The notes below the pieces were generated by a model. It did no database searches, was not told the origin of the DNA, and saw only the letters and a list, made by a program, of their open reading frames with translations. This document shows, piece by piece, positions 1-8,546 of a DNA stretch of 64,000 nucleotides. The stretch is from Pontibacter mucosus. GTDB taxonomy: Bacteria; Bacteroidota; Bacteroidia; Cytophagales; Hymenobacteraceae. The translations under genes were made by a program, and so were the position numbers. Location: contig NZ_QBKI01000001.1 in assembly GCF_003054055.1 (NCBI RefSeq), forward strand, positions 186,001 through 250,000, read 5' to 3'. How positions within the stretch are numbered: position 1 is the stretch's first letter; the number at the start of each line of letters is the position of its first letter.

Positions 1-1290
1 GATATTGGTGAACATGGCATTCAGGGAGGCCGGCGCAGCCGATTCCTCCAGCACCAGGAAACGGCGCAGATCCATGATGGTGGAGAGCTGGTCGATGTTT
101 ACCGGGCAGGACTCCACGCAGGCGTTACAGGTGGTGCAGGCCCAAAGCTCCTCCGGGGTAATGTAGCCACGCAGCAGCTCCTTCTGCTCGGTGGTCTGCA
201 CACGCTCCACGCCCATCTCCTTGTAGTGGTTAGGGGCGAAAATGGCCGGATGCTCGCCCTTCTCCTCCATCCTATCGCGGGTATCCATGATGATCTTGCG
301 CGGCGAGAGCAGCTTGCCTGTGAGGTTGGCCGGGCACACAGAAGTACAGCGGCCGCACTCGGTACAGGTATAAGCATCCATCAGCTGCTTCCAGGTCAGG
401 TCTTCCACGTCTTTGGCGCCGAAGCGCTGCACCACGGGGTTGCCTTCCGCGTCCACCTCCGGGGCTGGCGGCTGGTAGCTGGGGTCCAGCATGGCTTTGA
501 TCTCATGCGTGATGGCCGGGTTTGTCGTGAACTTGCCCTTTGGCAGCAGCTTGGAGTAGTACACGTTCGGGAAGGCCATGATGATGTGGAAGTGCTTGGA
601 GCTTGGCAGGTAGTTCATGAAGGCCAGTATGCCCAGGATGTGGAACCACCAGCCTACCTTGGCAATCACATACAACTGGTCCGGGTCGTTACCGAAAGCA
701 TCCACAAAAAACTGGCTGATTGGGTATGCTCCCACTACTTCCTCACCGGCCAGCTGCACGCGCTTCAGGTCGGCGATGTTGAATACGAACAGGGCCAGCA
801 TCAGCACGATCTCCGTGATCAGGATCACGTTGGCGTCCATCTTTGGCCAGGCGCGCATCTCCACTCCTGTTGCCAGGCGGGGCACTTTGGTTACGTTGCG
901 GCGCCACAGGAACATGACACAGGCAATGATCACCAGCGCGGCTAGAATTTCGTTTATCGCCATCAGGCCACTGTAGAGCGGACCCACAAAGCCCAGCACG
1001 CGGTGTGTGCCGAAGATGCCGTCGATTAGAATCTCCAGCACTTCAATGTTGATCACGATAAAGCCCACGTACACGAACAGGTGCAACACGGCTGGCAGCA
1101 TGCGCTTAAACATCTTCTGCTGCCCAAAGGCCACCAGCAAGGTTTTATTGATGCGCTCCGAAGGGTTGTCAGCCAGATCGGTGTCGCGGCCCATCAGGAC
1201 GTTTTTGCGGATCTTGCGGATTTGCCACACAAAAAGCCCGATGCCTACGGCAGCCACAATTAAAAAGATGATGTTCTCTATTCCTATCAC
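1..1290 (-). CDS. Membrane-bound (Fe-S) oxidoreductase, HdrD/GlpC-like (partial, 3' end outside window)
   Basis: The visible 430 residues begin with a hydrophobic part of about five membrane helices (roughly residues 2-22, 55-80, 90-125, 145-165 and 195-215). A ferredoxin-type domain follows, with two 4Fe-4S motifs: C309-x2-C312-x2-C315-x3-C319-P and C385-x2-C388-x2-C391-x3-C395-P. This is the build of heterodisulfide-reductase-related iron-sulfur proteins, which pass electrons between a soluble partner and the membrane quinone pool. The C-terminal cysteine-rich CCG domains expected for the family lie beyond the window edge. The start is GTG at 1290, because an in-frame stop sits two codons upstream. 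The gene diverges from tRNA-Phe. The physiological electron donor cannot be told from the sequence. Confidence 0.85.
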   Translation of the reverse strand, partial: MIGIENIIFLIVAAVGIGLFVWQIRKIRKNVLMGRDTDLADNPSERINKTLLVAFGQQKMFKRMLPAVLHLFVYVGFIVINIEVLEILIDGIFGTHRVLGFVGPLYSGLMAINEILAALVIIACVMFLWRRNVTKVPRLATGVEMRAWPKMDANVILITEIVLMLALFVFNIADLKRVQLAGEEVVGAYPISQFFVDAFGNDPDQLYVIAKVGWWFHILGILAFMNYLPSSKHFHIIMAFPNVYYSKLLPKGKFTTNPAITHEIKAMLDPSYQPPAPEVDAEGNPVVQRFGAKDVEDLTWKQLMDAYTCTECGRCTSVCPANLTGKLLSPRKIIMDTRDRMEEKGEHPAIFAPNHYKEMGVERVQTTEQKELLRGYITPEELWACTTCNACVESCPVNIDQLSTIMDLRRFLVLEESAAPASLNAMFTNI

Positions 1291-1393
1291 GGCAAATTAT
1301 TCGTTATACATACTATTTGGTAGATAAAGATAGCGGAATATTGAGAAAGGTGTATGCTGGCATACTTTTTTTAAAATATTTTTCCGCCGAATG

Positions 1394-1424
1394 TTTGCTA
1401 CTTCAAAATTGGTTACTACTTTTG
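1394..1424 (+). promoter_or_regulatory. Bacteroidota-type promoter of tRNA-Phe
   Basis: TTTG at 1394-1397, 19 bases, then TACTTTTG at 1417-1424. This fits the primary-sigma consensus of Bacteroidota (TTTG-N19-TAnnTTTG) exactly and lies about 37 bases before the mature tRNA. Confidence 0.75.
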
Positions 1425-1460
1425 CATACCCTTTCGGAACAAAGGGGCACAACAAGAGCT

Positions 1461-1533
1461 GGTGATGTAGCTCAGTTGGTAGAGCAAAGGACTGAAAATC
1501 CTTGTGTCGGTGGTTCGATTCCACTCATCACCA
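1461..1533 (+). tRNA. tRNA-Phe (GAA)
   Basis: The acceptor stem GGTGATG (1461-1467) pairs with CATCACC (1526-1532), followed by discriminator A at 1533. A D-arm, the anticodon stem AAGGA/TCCTT with loop CTGAAAA (anticodon GAA, phenylalanine), and a T-arm with GGTTCGATTCC are all present. The 3' CCA is not encoded. A matching promoter lies upstream and a terminator directly downstream, so it appears to be a single-gene unit. Confidence 0.97.
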
Positions 1534-1535
1534 CG

Positions 1536-1568
1536 AAACCCTCGCTTTAACCGGTGAGGGTTTTTTAT
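1536..1568 (+). terminator. Intrinsic terminator after tRNA-Phe
   Basis: AAACCCTC (1536-1543) pairs with GAGGGTTT (1556-1563) across a 12-base loop and runs into a T-tract, immediately behind the tRNA. Confidence 0.85.
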
Positions 1569-1899
1569 TTTTGACCCCCTCGCAAAAGGCCTTCAACAGC
1601 GTCAGAGGCGTTCTTCTGATAATAATCTCCGCCCTCTATCTGAAAGCGGCAGGCAGACCTTCTGCCAATTCCATAACGCAGGCGGCACCCGTTCAGTTAC
1701 CCTTCATCATTCGGCTAAGTGGCCCTATTTATCACTAAAACGAGGACTTCCTGGCCCTGCATATACTTTAGCATCAACACTAATCTGAGTCTTACCATGA
1801 AAGGCGACTCCGCCTACTTGCTGGGCGGCAACGACAGTATAGCAGCCATATAAATTGAAGTCCAGGAGTGGGATAGTAACAAAGGGTTGGAGAACTGTA
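1568..1899. other. Gap without a recognised gene
   Basis: About 330 bases between the tRNA terminator and the end of the J-domain gene. Short frames exist on both strands, but none has a start, composition or motif that I would call a gene. One leftward frame here could be a decayed C-terminal protein fragment; this is speculative. Confidence 0.4.
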
Positions 1900-3003
1900 T
1901 TAAGGCTGACATCTGGCTCGCAGCTCCAGCAGGGCGGCACTATAGCCCAGCTCATAGGCCTTGGAAAAACGCACGCAGGCCGAGTCCGGCAGCTGCTGCT
2001 CCATTTGGGTGCGCCCCAGCAGGTAGTGCAGGCGGCCATTTGCCTTGTCCACCACAAGGCCGGCCTGGTAGTCCTGCGCCGACTGTTCCCACTGCCCCTG
2101 CTTGTAGTAGGCAAAGCCCCTGAAGGTCAGCGCTTCCACCTGCTCCGGGCCGGTACTGCTATTCCGCAGAAAAGTATTTAGATCGGCAATGGCGTCGTCG
2201 TACTTGTGCAGGTAGAAAAGGCGTATCTCGCCCCGCTTCAGGTGGGCATGCCAGAGCCTGTCGTTCAACTCCAGCGCCTTTGTCAGGTCCTCCTCCGCCT
2301 GCCGGTATTGCTCCAGCTGCTGCAGGCTGCGGCCGCGCATGTAGTATACTTGCGCCGAGGGCTGATCCTGCAACGCTATGGTCTTGTTCAGGTCCTGCAG
2401 CGCTGAGTTGTAGTTCTCATACACGTCCAGCTCTATCATGGCGCGGGCTTCGTAAGCGGCGGCCTTGTCAGGTATAAAGTGGATGGCATCTGTGAGAAGG
2501 CGGTGCGCGCTCGTATACTTTCCGTCTGCTATGTAAGTAAGCGCTGTTTTATACTTGTCTTCCCCGGCGATGTGGTCCATGACGGTTTTGAGCAGCAGGC
2601 TGAAAAGTATAAGTCCGCTGACAAAGGCTACCGTAATGTACCAGTCTTTGCGCGAGAAGCCACTGCTCTTGGGTTGGCGTTTCTTGTAATGCCGCTCGTG
2701 CACCCCGGCGGGCTCGCGGGTGGTGTAGTGGCGCGGCTCGTAGCGGCGGGGCTGGTGCTGCATAACGGCACGGTGCTGCTGCTCGCGCTGGTATTGCAGC
2801 CGAAGGTCGTAGAGCGCACGCTTGCGAGGGTCTGACAGCACTTGGTAGGCGGCGTTCACCTGCTTAAACATCTCCTCGGAAAACAGGTTGCCGGGGTTTT
2901 TGTCGGGGTGGTATTTAATTGCGAGCCGCTTATATGCCGTCTTTATCTCCTGCGCCGAGGCCGTCTGGCCTACTCCTAATACTTGGTAGTGGTTATGGCT
3001 CAA
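1900..3003 (-). CDS. J-domain co-chaperone with membrane anchor and TPR repeats
   Basis: An N-terminal J domain (about residues 4-70) carries the HPD motif at 32-34, which stimulates the ATPase of DnaK/Hsp70. It is followed by a basic, tyrosine-rich linker and one transmembrane helix at about residues 126-147. The rest, about 160-360, consists of tetratricopeptide repeats. The Gly/Phe and zinc-finger regions of true DnaJ are absent, so this is a specialised co-chaperone that probably recruits Hsp70 to clients held by the TPR domain at the membrane. The start is TTG at 3003: the J domain begins at once, no ATG is nearby, and an in-frame stop lies just upstream. Client unknown. Confidence 0.85.
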   Translation of the reverse strand: MSHNHYQVLGVGQTASAQEIKTAYKRLAIKYHPDKNPGNLFSEEMFKQVNAAYQVLSDPRKRALYDLRLQYQREQQHRAVMQHQPRRYEPRHYTTREPAGVHERHYKKRQPKSSGFSRKDWYITVAFVSGLILFSLLLKTVMDHIAGEDKYKTALTYIADGKYTSAHRLLTDAIHFIPDKAAAYEARAMIELDVYENYNSALQDLNKTIALQDQPSAQVYYMRGRSLQQLEQYRQAEEDLTKALELNDRLWHAHLKRGEIRLFYLHKYDDAIADLNTFLRNSSTGPEQVEALTFRGFAYYKQGQWEQSAQDYQAGLVVDKANGRLHYLLGRTQMEQQLPDSACVRFSKAYELGYSAALLELRARCQP

Positions 3004-3164
3004 GCAGGTATCAGAATTTTATCTTGGATCAGCCTTAAATTTAACTAAACCTATACACTTAACCTCAATATCCGTACTACAGTTTTAACGAGTTATACTT
3101 TACGTAAATTTTTTAATCCACCCTCGTATACAAAAAACAAGTATTTGAAAAGCAGATAGGAAAC

Positions 3165-3545
3165 ATGGCGCTACAAGATAACGGAACCCGCGAACGAAAC
3201 CCCAACCTCCTGGAAAACCTGATGGGGTACATCGATACCCGCATAGACATTATACGGCTTGAGATACAGGAAAAGCTGAAGGCTTCCTTCGTAAGCACCA
3301 TACATGCTGTCCTGCTTGGGGTCATAGCGTTCCTGGTGCTTATCTTCCTGAGCCTTTTCCTGGGCCTGCTGCTCAACCACCTCCTCGACAGCTCTTTCTG
3401 GGGCTTTGGCATCGTTGCCCTCTTCTATATCATACTTTTAGTTATACTTGTGGTGGGACTGGATAAAAAGGTATTTCAAGGCATGGCCGATAAGGCTTTC
3501 GACAACACCATCTACAAATCAGACAAACGAGAAAAACAACTATGA
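3165..3545 (+). CDS. Phage-holin-like membrane protein (YqjE / PF07332 type)
   Basis: A 126-residue protein with an amphipathic N-terminal helix (about 14-45) and two transmembrane helices (about 46-73 and 80-103), followed by a charged tail. This matches the Phage_holin_3_6/YqjE family, which in free-living bacteria usually sits in small stress or envelope operons beside YqjD/YtxH-like proteins and is not phage-derived. The stop overlaps the next start as ATGA at 3542-3545, so the two are probably translationally coupled. Its actual role is unknown. Confidence 0.75.
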   Translation: MALQDNGTRERNPNLLENLMGYIDTRIDIIRLEIQEKLKASFVSTIHAVLLGVIAFLVLIFLSLFLGLLLNHLLDSSFWGFGIVALFYIILLVILVVGLDKKVFQGMADKAFDNTIYKSDKREKQL

Positions 3546-4183
3546 GCGAACTGAACAACCCATTGTTTGATAACGAGCGTGAGTTCCTGGAGCGGCAGAA
3601 GGAGGAGTACAGAAGGGCGCTGGCAGGCGACGTTGACCAGATAAAGGCGCAGGGCCAGGAGATTGGCAAAAAGGTGGCCATAGCCGGTGGCGTGCTGCTG
3701 GCCGGCTTGCTATTAAAGCGCATGCTCTTTGGCAGCAGTAAAAAGAAGGGGAAGAAACTCCCGAAGGTTAAAGCCGGCAAAAAAGGCAAAGGCGAGCCGC
3801 ACGGTACTTTTGTAGCCGCCGCCTACCCTACCTACCCTATCCATACGTCTACCCCCATGATTGATTACGAGGCGCACACGCATGCCCCGAGCAGCGACTA
3901 TACGTTGCCCTCGGAGCAGCAGAACTATACTTACCCTGAAGCGCAGCCCGTAAAAAAAAAGCCTGATTCGCTCCTGAACTCCAGGATGAGCAAAGCTTTG
4001 CAACAGCAGGCCATGGCGCTGCTGGTGATGTATGCCACCAAAAAGCTGGAGGAATACTTAAATAGTGTCTCTGAAAATAAAAATAACGATATTGCAGCTA
4101 AGCCTGCCGTAGTTGAACCTACCGTGACGGCTCCTGTAACAGAGACACCAGCGTATACCGTTCCAGAGAAGGATGCCATTTAA
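3542..4183 (+). CDS. Hypothetical protein, YqjD/YtxH-like membrane-associated
   Basis: A 213-residue protein. The N-terminal 35 residues are charged and helical. A short glycine-rich hydrophobic segment (about 43-60, GKKVAIAGGVLLAGLLLKRM) is followed by a very basic Lys/Gly stretch, then a Pro/Tyr/Thr-rich linker and a second amphipathic region (about 145-175). The layout resembles YtxH/YqjD-type proteins, but I do not recognise a family firmly. It overlaps the holin-like gene by 4 bases upstream and the GGGP synthase start by 11 bases downstream, so all three are likely one operon. Confidence 0.7.
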   Translation: MSELNNPLFDNEREFLERQKEEYRRALAGDVDQIKAQGQEIGKKVAIAGGVLLAGLLLKRMLFGSSKKKGKKLPKVKAGKKGKGEPHGTFVAAAYPTYPIHTSTPMIDYEAHTHAPSSDYTLPSEQQNYTYPEAQPVKKKPDSLLNSRMSKALQQQAMALLVMYATKKLEEYLNSVSENKNNDIAAKPAVVEPTVTAPVTETPAYTVPEKDAI

Positions 4184-4937
4184 AAACGACCAATCCAGAA
4201 TATCTTTTACCCCAGGCAGGAAGCACTTCGCCTTGCTGCTCGACCCGGACAACCTGACAGAGGTTTCCTGCCTGAGCCTTCTTACCCTGAGCGAGGCGCA
4301 CCCCGTGGATTTCTTCTTCGTCGGTGGCAGCCTCATCACCTCCCAGAACCAGGCCGGCATCATCCGCCTCCTGAAGCAGCACAGCAACGTGCCGGTTATA
4401 CTTTTCCCGAGCAGCCACCAGCACATCGACCCGCAGGCCGACGGCATTCTCCTGCTCTCGCTCATCTCGGGTCGTAACCCGGAATTCCTTATCGGGCAGC
4501 ATGTTCTGGCTGCTCCTATACTAAAGGCAAGCGCCCTGAAAGTATACCCTACCGGCTACATGCTCATCGACACGGGCCGCCAGACCACGGCCTCCTACAT
4601 GAGCGGCACTATGCCCATCCCTTACGACAAGCCGGCCATTGCCGCCTGCACCGCCATGGCGGGCGAGCTGCTGGGCCTGCAGTACATGTACCTGGATGGT
4701 GGCAGCGGGGCCATGCGTCCGGTCTCTGCAGAGATGATCAGGGCTGTGCGCGAGGCAGTGGACCTACCCATGATTGTGGGGGGCGGTATTGACACGGTTG
4801 AAAAGGCAGCGGCAGCACTGGAGGCCGGCGCCGACGTAATTGTGATTGGCAACCACATAGAAAAAAACCCCGGCTTTTTGGCCGAGGTCTCTTCTCTTGT
4901 TGCTTCGTATAACGTTGCCTTAGATGTTCATCGCTGA
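4173..4937 (+). CDS. Geranylgeranylglyceryl/heptaprenylglyceryl phosphate synthase (GGGPS, PcrB-like)
   Basis: A TIM-barrel prenyltransferase of 254 residues. It joins a long polyprenyl diphosphate to sn-glycerol-1-phosphate by an ether bond. Family hallmarks are visible: the early LLDPDN motif (about 21-26) for magnesium/diphosphate binding, FFFVGGS, a YLDGGSGA segment, VGGGI and the late phosphate-binding GADVIVIGNHIEKNP. Bacteroidota carry a bacterial clade of this archaeal-lipid enzyme. The start at 4173 overlaps the previous gene by 11 bases, and the last 18 bases overlap the convergent AraC-type gene. The product's chain length and cell role cannot be read from the sequence. Confidence 0.9.
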   Translation: MPFKNDQSRISFTPGRKHFALLLDPDNLTEVSCLSLLTLSEAHPVDFFFVGGSLITSQNQAGIIRLLKQHSNVPVILFPSSHQHIDPQADGILLLSLISGRNPEFLIGQHVLAAPILKASALKVYPTGYMLIDTGRQTTASYMSGTMPIPYDKPAIAACTAMAGELLGLQYMYLDGGSGAMRPVSAEMIRAVREAVDLPMIVGGGIDTVEKAAAALEAGADVIVIGNHIEKNPGFLAEVSSLVASYNVALDVHR

Positions 4938-5846
4938 TTCGCGGCGGCGCATCTTACCGGCAGGTATACCAAACATCATCTTAAAGCGGCGGCAGAAGTA
5001 AGCCGTGTCTTTATAACCAACTTCTTTTCCGATTTCGCGGATGCTCTTCTTGGTTGTGCGCAGCAGGAACACAGCACGCTCCATACGCTGGTACTCGATG
5101 TAGTCCTGCGGGTTAATGCCAGTCAGCATCTTGAAGTACTGACCTACATAGTCCTCCGACACGTTGGCTACGTTAGAAAGCACCTTGTTCGACAGGTCGC
5201 CGCCCAGGTTCTCCTTGATGTAGTTGAACAGGTCGATGAGGCGCGGATCTTTGAAGTAGGTGCTGTTTGTTGCCAGCTGCTCCACGAACATTCTGTTTCT
5301 CAGGATATGGCGGACAATCTCCACCACAATCTGCTCGGTGTACAGGTTGATCAGGCGCTCTTTGCCCGGCAGCTCCTGCATGTTCTCCTCCACCACTTTG
5401 ATCACCAGGTTGGCGAGCTTGGTGTTGTTGGAGATAAGGAATGCAGGCAGATCCAGCGATGCAAAGAAGTTCACTGAGTCGAACACCTTGGCTTCAAAGC
5501 TCACATAGCTGTGGCTTTCCTCCGCGTCACCGATCAGGTCCAGGTCGTTGTTGCTTCTGAAGAACTTCTCTCTGTTCGTGATCAGGTCGTCATTTGTGAT
5601 GGACTTTCCTTCACCAGACGGGCCATAGGTAACCTTGGTGCTGCGGCCGCCAGGAATGAATAGAAGTTCCCCTTCTTCTACCACCTGCTCCTCTTCACCA
5701 AAAAAGATACTGCCCTTGTGCAGCAGAATCAAATTGTTACCTACATCGTAGTAGTTGCGCACCGTAAACGGCTGCTGCAACACCAGATTCTTAGCCTTAA
5801 TGAACCGCACCCCAAGCGATTCAATAATCTTATTGTAATCTTCCAT
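4920..5846 (-). CDS. AraC-family transcriptional regulator
   Basis: The C-terminal ~100 residues form the double helix-turn-helix of the AraC/XylS family (ISEDYVGQYFKMLTG-like first HTH, then SIREIGKEVGYKDTAYFCRRFK). The N-terminal ~120 residues look like a cupin-type sensory domain. I chose ATG at 5846 (308 residues); a TTG 12 bases upstream is possible but less likely. The effector and targets are unknown. The gene is convergent with, and overlaps, the GGGP synthase gene by 18 bases. It stands alone, with an AT-rich leader of about 150 bases to the acyl-CoA dehydrogenase. Confidence 0.85.
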   Translation of the reverse strand: MEDYNKIIESLGVRFIKAKNLVLQQPFTVRNYYDVGNNLILLHKGSIFFGEEEQVVEEGELLFIPGGRSTKVTYGPSGEGKSITNDDLITNREKFFRSNNDLDLIGDAEESHSYVSFEAKVFDSVNFFASLDLPAFLISNNTKLANLVIKVVEENMQELPGKERLINLYTEQIVVEIVRHILRNRMFVEQLATNSTYFKDPRLIDLFNYIKENLGGDLSNKVLSNVANVSEDYVGQYFKMLTGINPQDYIEYQRMERAVFLLRTTKKSIREIGKEVGYKDTAYFCRRFKMMFGIPAGKMRRRESAMNI

Positions 5847-6005
5847 GTGTGTTACCAACTAACTTTTATACTATAAACCCTTTAATTTTGGCCTAAAGCT
5901 AAGAGTAATCTTTATAAAATTCAAATCTAATCTTAAAATTTATTTTAATTCAATAAAGACTATCTATAGCTCAAATCACATGGAAACAGACTTTTAAGCG
6001 CTTTA

Positions 6006-7145
6006 TTACTTCAGTAGTTCTCTCGAAATTACTATTTTCTGAATCTCAGAGGTACCTTCATAAATTTGTGTGATCTTGGCGTCACGCATTAAACGCTCTA
6101 CATGGTACTCTTTCACGAAACCGTAACCACCGTGAATTTGTACTGCTTCTACGGTCGTTTCCATTGCTACTTTAGAGGCAAACAGCTTAGCCATTGCACC
6201 AGACATACCATAGTCGCGGTGAGAATCTTTGTCGTAAGCTGCCTGGAGGCATAACAAGCGCGCAGCTTCAATGTTCGTTGCCATATCAGCCAATTTGAAC
6301 TGTATTGCCTGGTGTTTGGCTATCTCTACGCCGAAAGCTTTGCGCTCTTTGGAATACTTGAGGGCTAGCTCCAAAGCCCCGGAGGCGATGCCCAGTGCCT
6401 GGGAAGCAATACCAATGCGTCCTCCAGCCAGTGTTTGCATCGCAAATTTAAACCCGAACCCATCTTCTCCTATCCTATTCTCTTTTGGTACTTTTACGTC
6501 AGAAAACATTAAAGAGTGGGTATCTGAGCCACGAATTCCTAATTTATTTTCCTTTGGTCCAACTACAAATCCTTCCATTCCGCGCTCCACTATCAGGGCG
6601 TTAATGCCGCGGTGCCCTTTTTCAGGGTAAGTTTGTGCAATTACAAGGTAAACGGAAGCTGTGCTGCCATTAGTGATCCAGTTTTTAGTACCATTCAGCA
6701 GGTAGTAGTCGCCCTTGTCTTCGGCAGTGGTGCGCTGCGAGGTGGCATCAGAACCGGCCTCTGGCTCCGAAAGGCAGAAAGCGCCGATAATCTCACCGGT
6801 GGCCAGCCTTGGCAGGTACTTCTGCTTCTGCTCCTCCGTACCGTATTTCTCGATGCCCCAGCACACAAGCGAGTTGTTTACAGACATCACCACTGATGCA
6901 GAGGCGTCTACCTTGGAGATTTCCTCCATGGCCAGCACGTATGAAATAGTATCCATGCCGCCGCCGCCATACTTGGGGTCAACCATCATACCCAGGAAGC
7001 CGAGCTCGCCCATCTTCTTGATTTGCTCCGTCGGGAACTTCTGGTGCTCATCGCGCTCGATTACCCCGGGCAGCAGCTCAGTTTGTGCAAATTCGCGGGC
7101 GGCAGCTTGAACTGCCAAGTGTTCCTCTGTTAGTTCAAAATTCAT
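6006..7145 (-). CDS. Acyl-CoA dehydrogenase
   Basis: A 379-residue FAD enzyme of fatty-acid or amino-acid beta-oxidation that oxidises an acyl-CoA to the trans-2-enoyl-CoA and passes electrons to ETF. Visible features are the FCLSEPEAGSDA flavin/substrate motif, the WITNG motif, and near the C-terminus QIHGGYGFVKEYHVERLMRDAKITQIYEGTSEIQ, where the Glu of YEGTSE is the catalytic base in short- and medium-chain members. Length and motifs fit a short-chain (butyryl-CoA type) enzyme. The gene is monocistronic. A long AT-rich gap separates it from the Zn peptidase. Confidence 0.92.
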   Translation of the reverse strand: MNFELTEEHLAVQAAAREFAQTELLPGVIERDEHQKFPTEQIKKMGELGFLGMMVDPKYGGGGMDTISYVLAMEEISKVDASASVVMSVNNSLVCWGIEKYGTEEQKQKYLPRLATGEIIGAFCLSEPEAGSDATSQRTTAEDKGDYYLLNGTKNWITNGSTASVYLVIAQTYPEKGHRGINALIVERGMEGFVVGPKENKLGIRGSDTHSLMFSDVKVPKENRIGEDGFGFKFAMQTLAGGRIGIASQALGIASGALELALKYSKERKAFGVEIAKHQAIQFKLADMATNIEAARLLCLQAAYDKDSHRDYGMSGAMAKLFASKVAMETTVEAVQIHGGYGFVKEYHVERLMRDAKITQIYEGTSEIQKIVISRELLK

Positions 7146-7303
7146 ATCAGTTATCTAAAGGATGATATTTGATTGTTTTTAATTCCGGTACAAAACTAGG
7201 AAATTCAGTTGCATTAATTCAACCTGCTATTCTAATAATTGTTGCGGCGCAAGTATGGTTTTAGAGTAAAAAATCAGAAATAGGTGCAAAATCCTTTGTA
7301 AAG

Positions 7304-7341
7304 AAAACGCCGCTGATGCAATTAAGCATCAGCGGCGCTTG
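7304..7341 (-). terminator. Strong intrinsic terminator of the panC-to-Zn-peptidase operon
   Basis: A perfect 12-bp stem, CGCCGCTGATGC (7308-7319) with GCATCAGCGGCG (7326-7337), has a 6-base loop and AAAA on the left. On the minus strand this becomes a hairpin followed by TTTT, just behind the stop at 7367. Confidence 0.9.
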
Positions 7342-7366
7342 TATAATCAGGCAGATTAAACGTTTC

Positions 7367-8041
7367 CTAGTCGCGGCGTCCCATCAGCAGCGAAGCGTAG
7401 TACAGCAGGGTGGCCAGTGAGCCAAGCGCGGCAACCACATAGGTCATGGCAGCCCATTTGAGCGCATCTTTCGCCATACCGTGCTCCTGCGTGGTAACAA
7501 TGCCCCTGCGGTCTATCCAGGCCAGGGCGCGTCGGCTGGCGTCAAACTCCACGGGCAGCGTTACAAAGCTGAACAGGGTAGTAAGGGCAAACAGAGCCAC
7601 TCCAATGGCCAATGGTATCGGCGTGCTCTGCAGCATCAGGATACCGATCAGCAGGACCCACTGCATGTAGCGGGAGGCTATACTTAGCGCAGGCACCATG
7701 GCAGAGCGGAACTTAAGGAAGTTGTAGGCCGTGGCGTGCTGCACCGCGTGACCGCATTCGTGCGCGGCTACGGCAGCAGCGGCGGCACTACGCGCCTCGT
7801 ACACATACTCACTCAGGTTCACGGTTTTGTCGGCCGGGTTATAGTGGTCGGTGAGTTTGCCGGCCACGGATATCACGCGTACATCGGTGATGCCGTTGTC
7901 GCGCAGCATCATTTCCGCCACCTCACGGCCGGTTAGGCCGGAGCTAAGCGGAGTTTGGGAATATTGTTGAAACTTACTCTTTAATCGCCAACTCACAAGC
8001 CAGCTTGCGAGCATCATGGCAATCATTATTATCCAGATCAT
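7367..8041 (-). CDS. Membrane zinc metallopeptidase (PF04298, YugP-like)
   Basis: A 224-residue protein with an N-terminal membrane helix (about 1-16), then the zinc-binding HECGHAVQH (HExxH type, about residues 93-101) in a family-typical context, and three further hydrophobic helices (about 115-165 and 195-215). The family is a set of integral-membrane zinc peptidases of unknown substrate, found next to diverse genes. It is the last gene of a leftward group, 6 bases after rfaE2, and is followed by a strong terminator. Confidence 0.85.
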   Translation of the reverse strand: MIWIIMIAMMLASWLVSWRLKSKFQQYSQTPLSSGLTGREVAEMMLRDNGITDVRVISVAGKLTDHYNPADKTVNLSEYVYEARSAAAAAVAAHECGHAVQHATAYNFLKFRSAMVPALSIASRYMQWVLLIGILMLQSTPIPLAIGVALFALTTLFSFVTLPVEFDASRRALAWIDRRGIVTTQEHGMAKDALKWAAMTYVVAALGSLATLLYYASLLMGRRD

Positions 8042-8047
8042 GATTCG

Positions 8048-8542
8048 TTAGTTATGTTTGTTTAATTGGTTTTCTATTTTCTTTACGATGCTTGTGGTCG
8101 AATAGCCTTTCACCAGTGGCACCGTCATCACGGAGCCGCCCCGGGCCTGCACCACCTCGTGCCCCACAATCTGCTCTACGGCGTAGTCATCGCCCTTTAC
8201 CAGGATGTCCGGCTGCACCGCCTCAATCAGCTTAAGGGGCGTGTCCTCGTCGAAGTGCACTACCGCATCTATAAACAAAAGCGATGCCATAACGCGCGCA
8301 CGTGACATTTCGTCCTGCAACGGCCGGCTGGGGCCTTTTATACGACTGATGGAGGCATCGGTGTTCAGCCCCAAAACAAGCTTATCGCCAAGTTGTTTGG
8401 CTTTTTCCAAATAATCTACGTGCCCGAGGTGCAGCAAATCGAAGCAGCCGTTGGTGAAAACGATTTTCTGGCCCTGTTCGCGCCAGGCCTGCACCTGCTT
8501 CAGCAGTTGCGGCAACGTATAAATCTTGTCTTGCGAGCTCAT
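8048..8542 (-). CDS. rfaE2: D-glycero-beta-D-manno-heptose 1-phosphate adenylyltransferase
   Basis: A 164-residue nucleotidyltransferase that activates heptose-1-phosphate to ADP-heptose for lipopolysaccharide core synthesis. It shows the cytidylyltransferase-type signature TNGCFDLLHLGHVDYL (HxGH, about residues 30-45), LGLNTDASISRIKG, and the later VKGYSTTSIVKKI (the STTS-like motif). It corresponds to the C-terminal half of E. coli HldE; the kinase half (RfaE1) is not in this window. It is 4 bases from the flippase-like gene and in the same operon. Confidence 0.92.
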   Translation of the reverse strand: MSSQDKIYTLPQLLKQVQAWREQGQKIVFTNGCFDLLHLGHVDYLEKAKQLGDKLVLGLNTDASISRIKGPSRPLQDEMSRARVMASLLFIDAVVHFDEDTPLKLIEAVQPDILVKGDDYAVEQIVGHEVVQARGGSVMTVPLVKGYSTTSIVKKIENQLNKHN

Positions 8543-8546
8543 GTAA

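Noticed and set aside
3165-3545. Holin-like gene as evidence of a prophage
   Set aside because: No other phage genes nearby; the YqjE-type family is common in chromosomal envelope operons.
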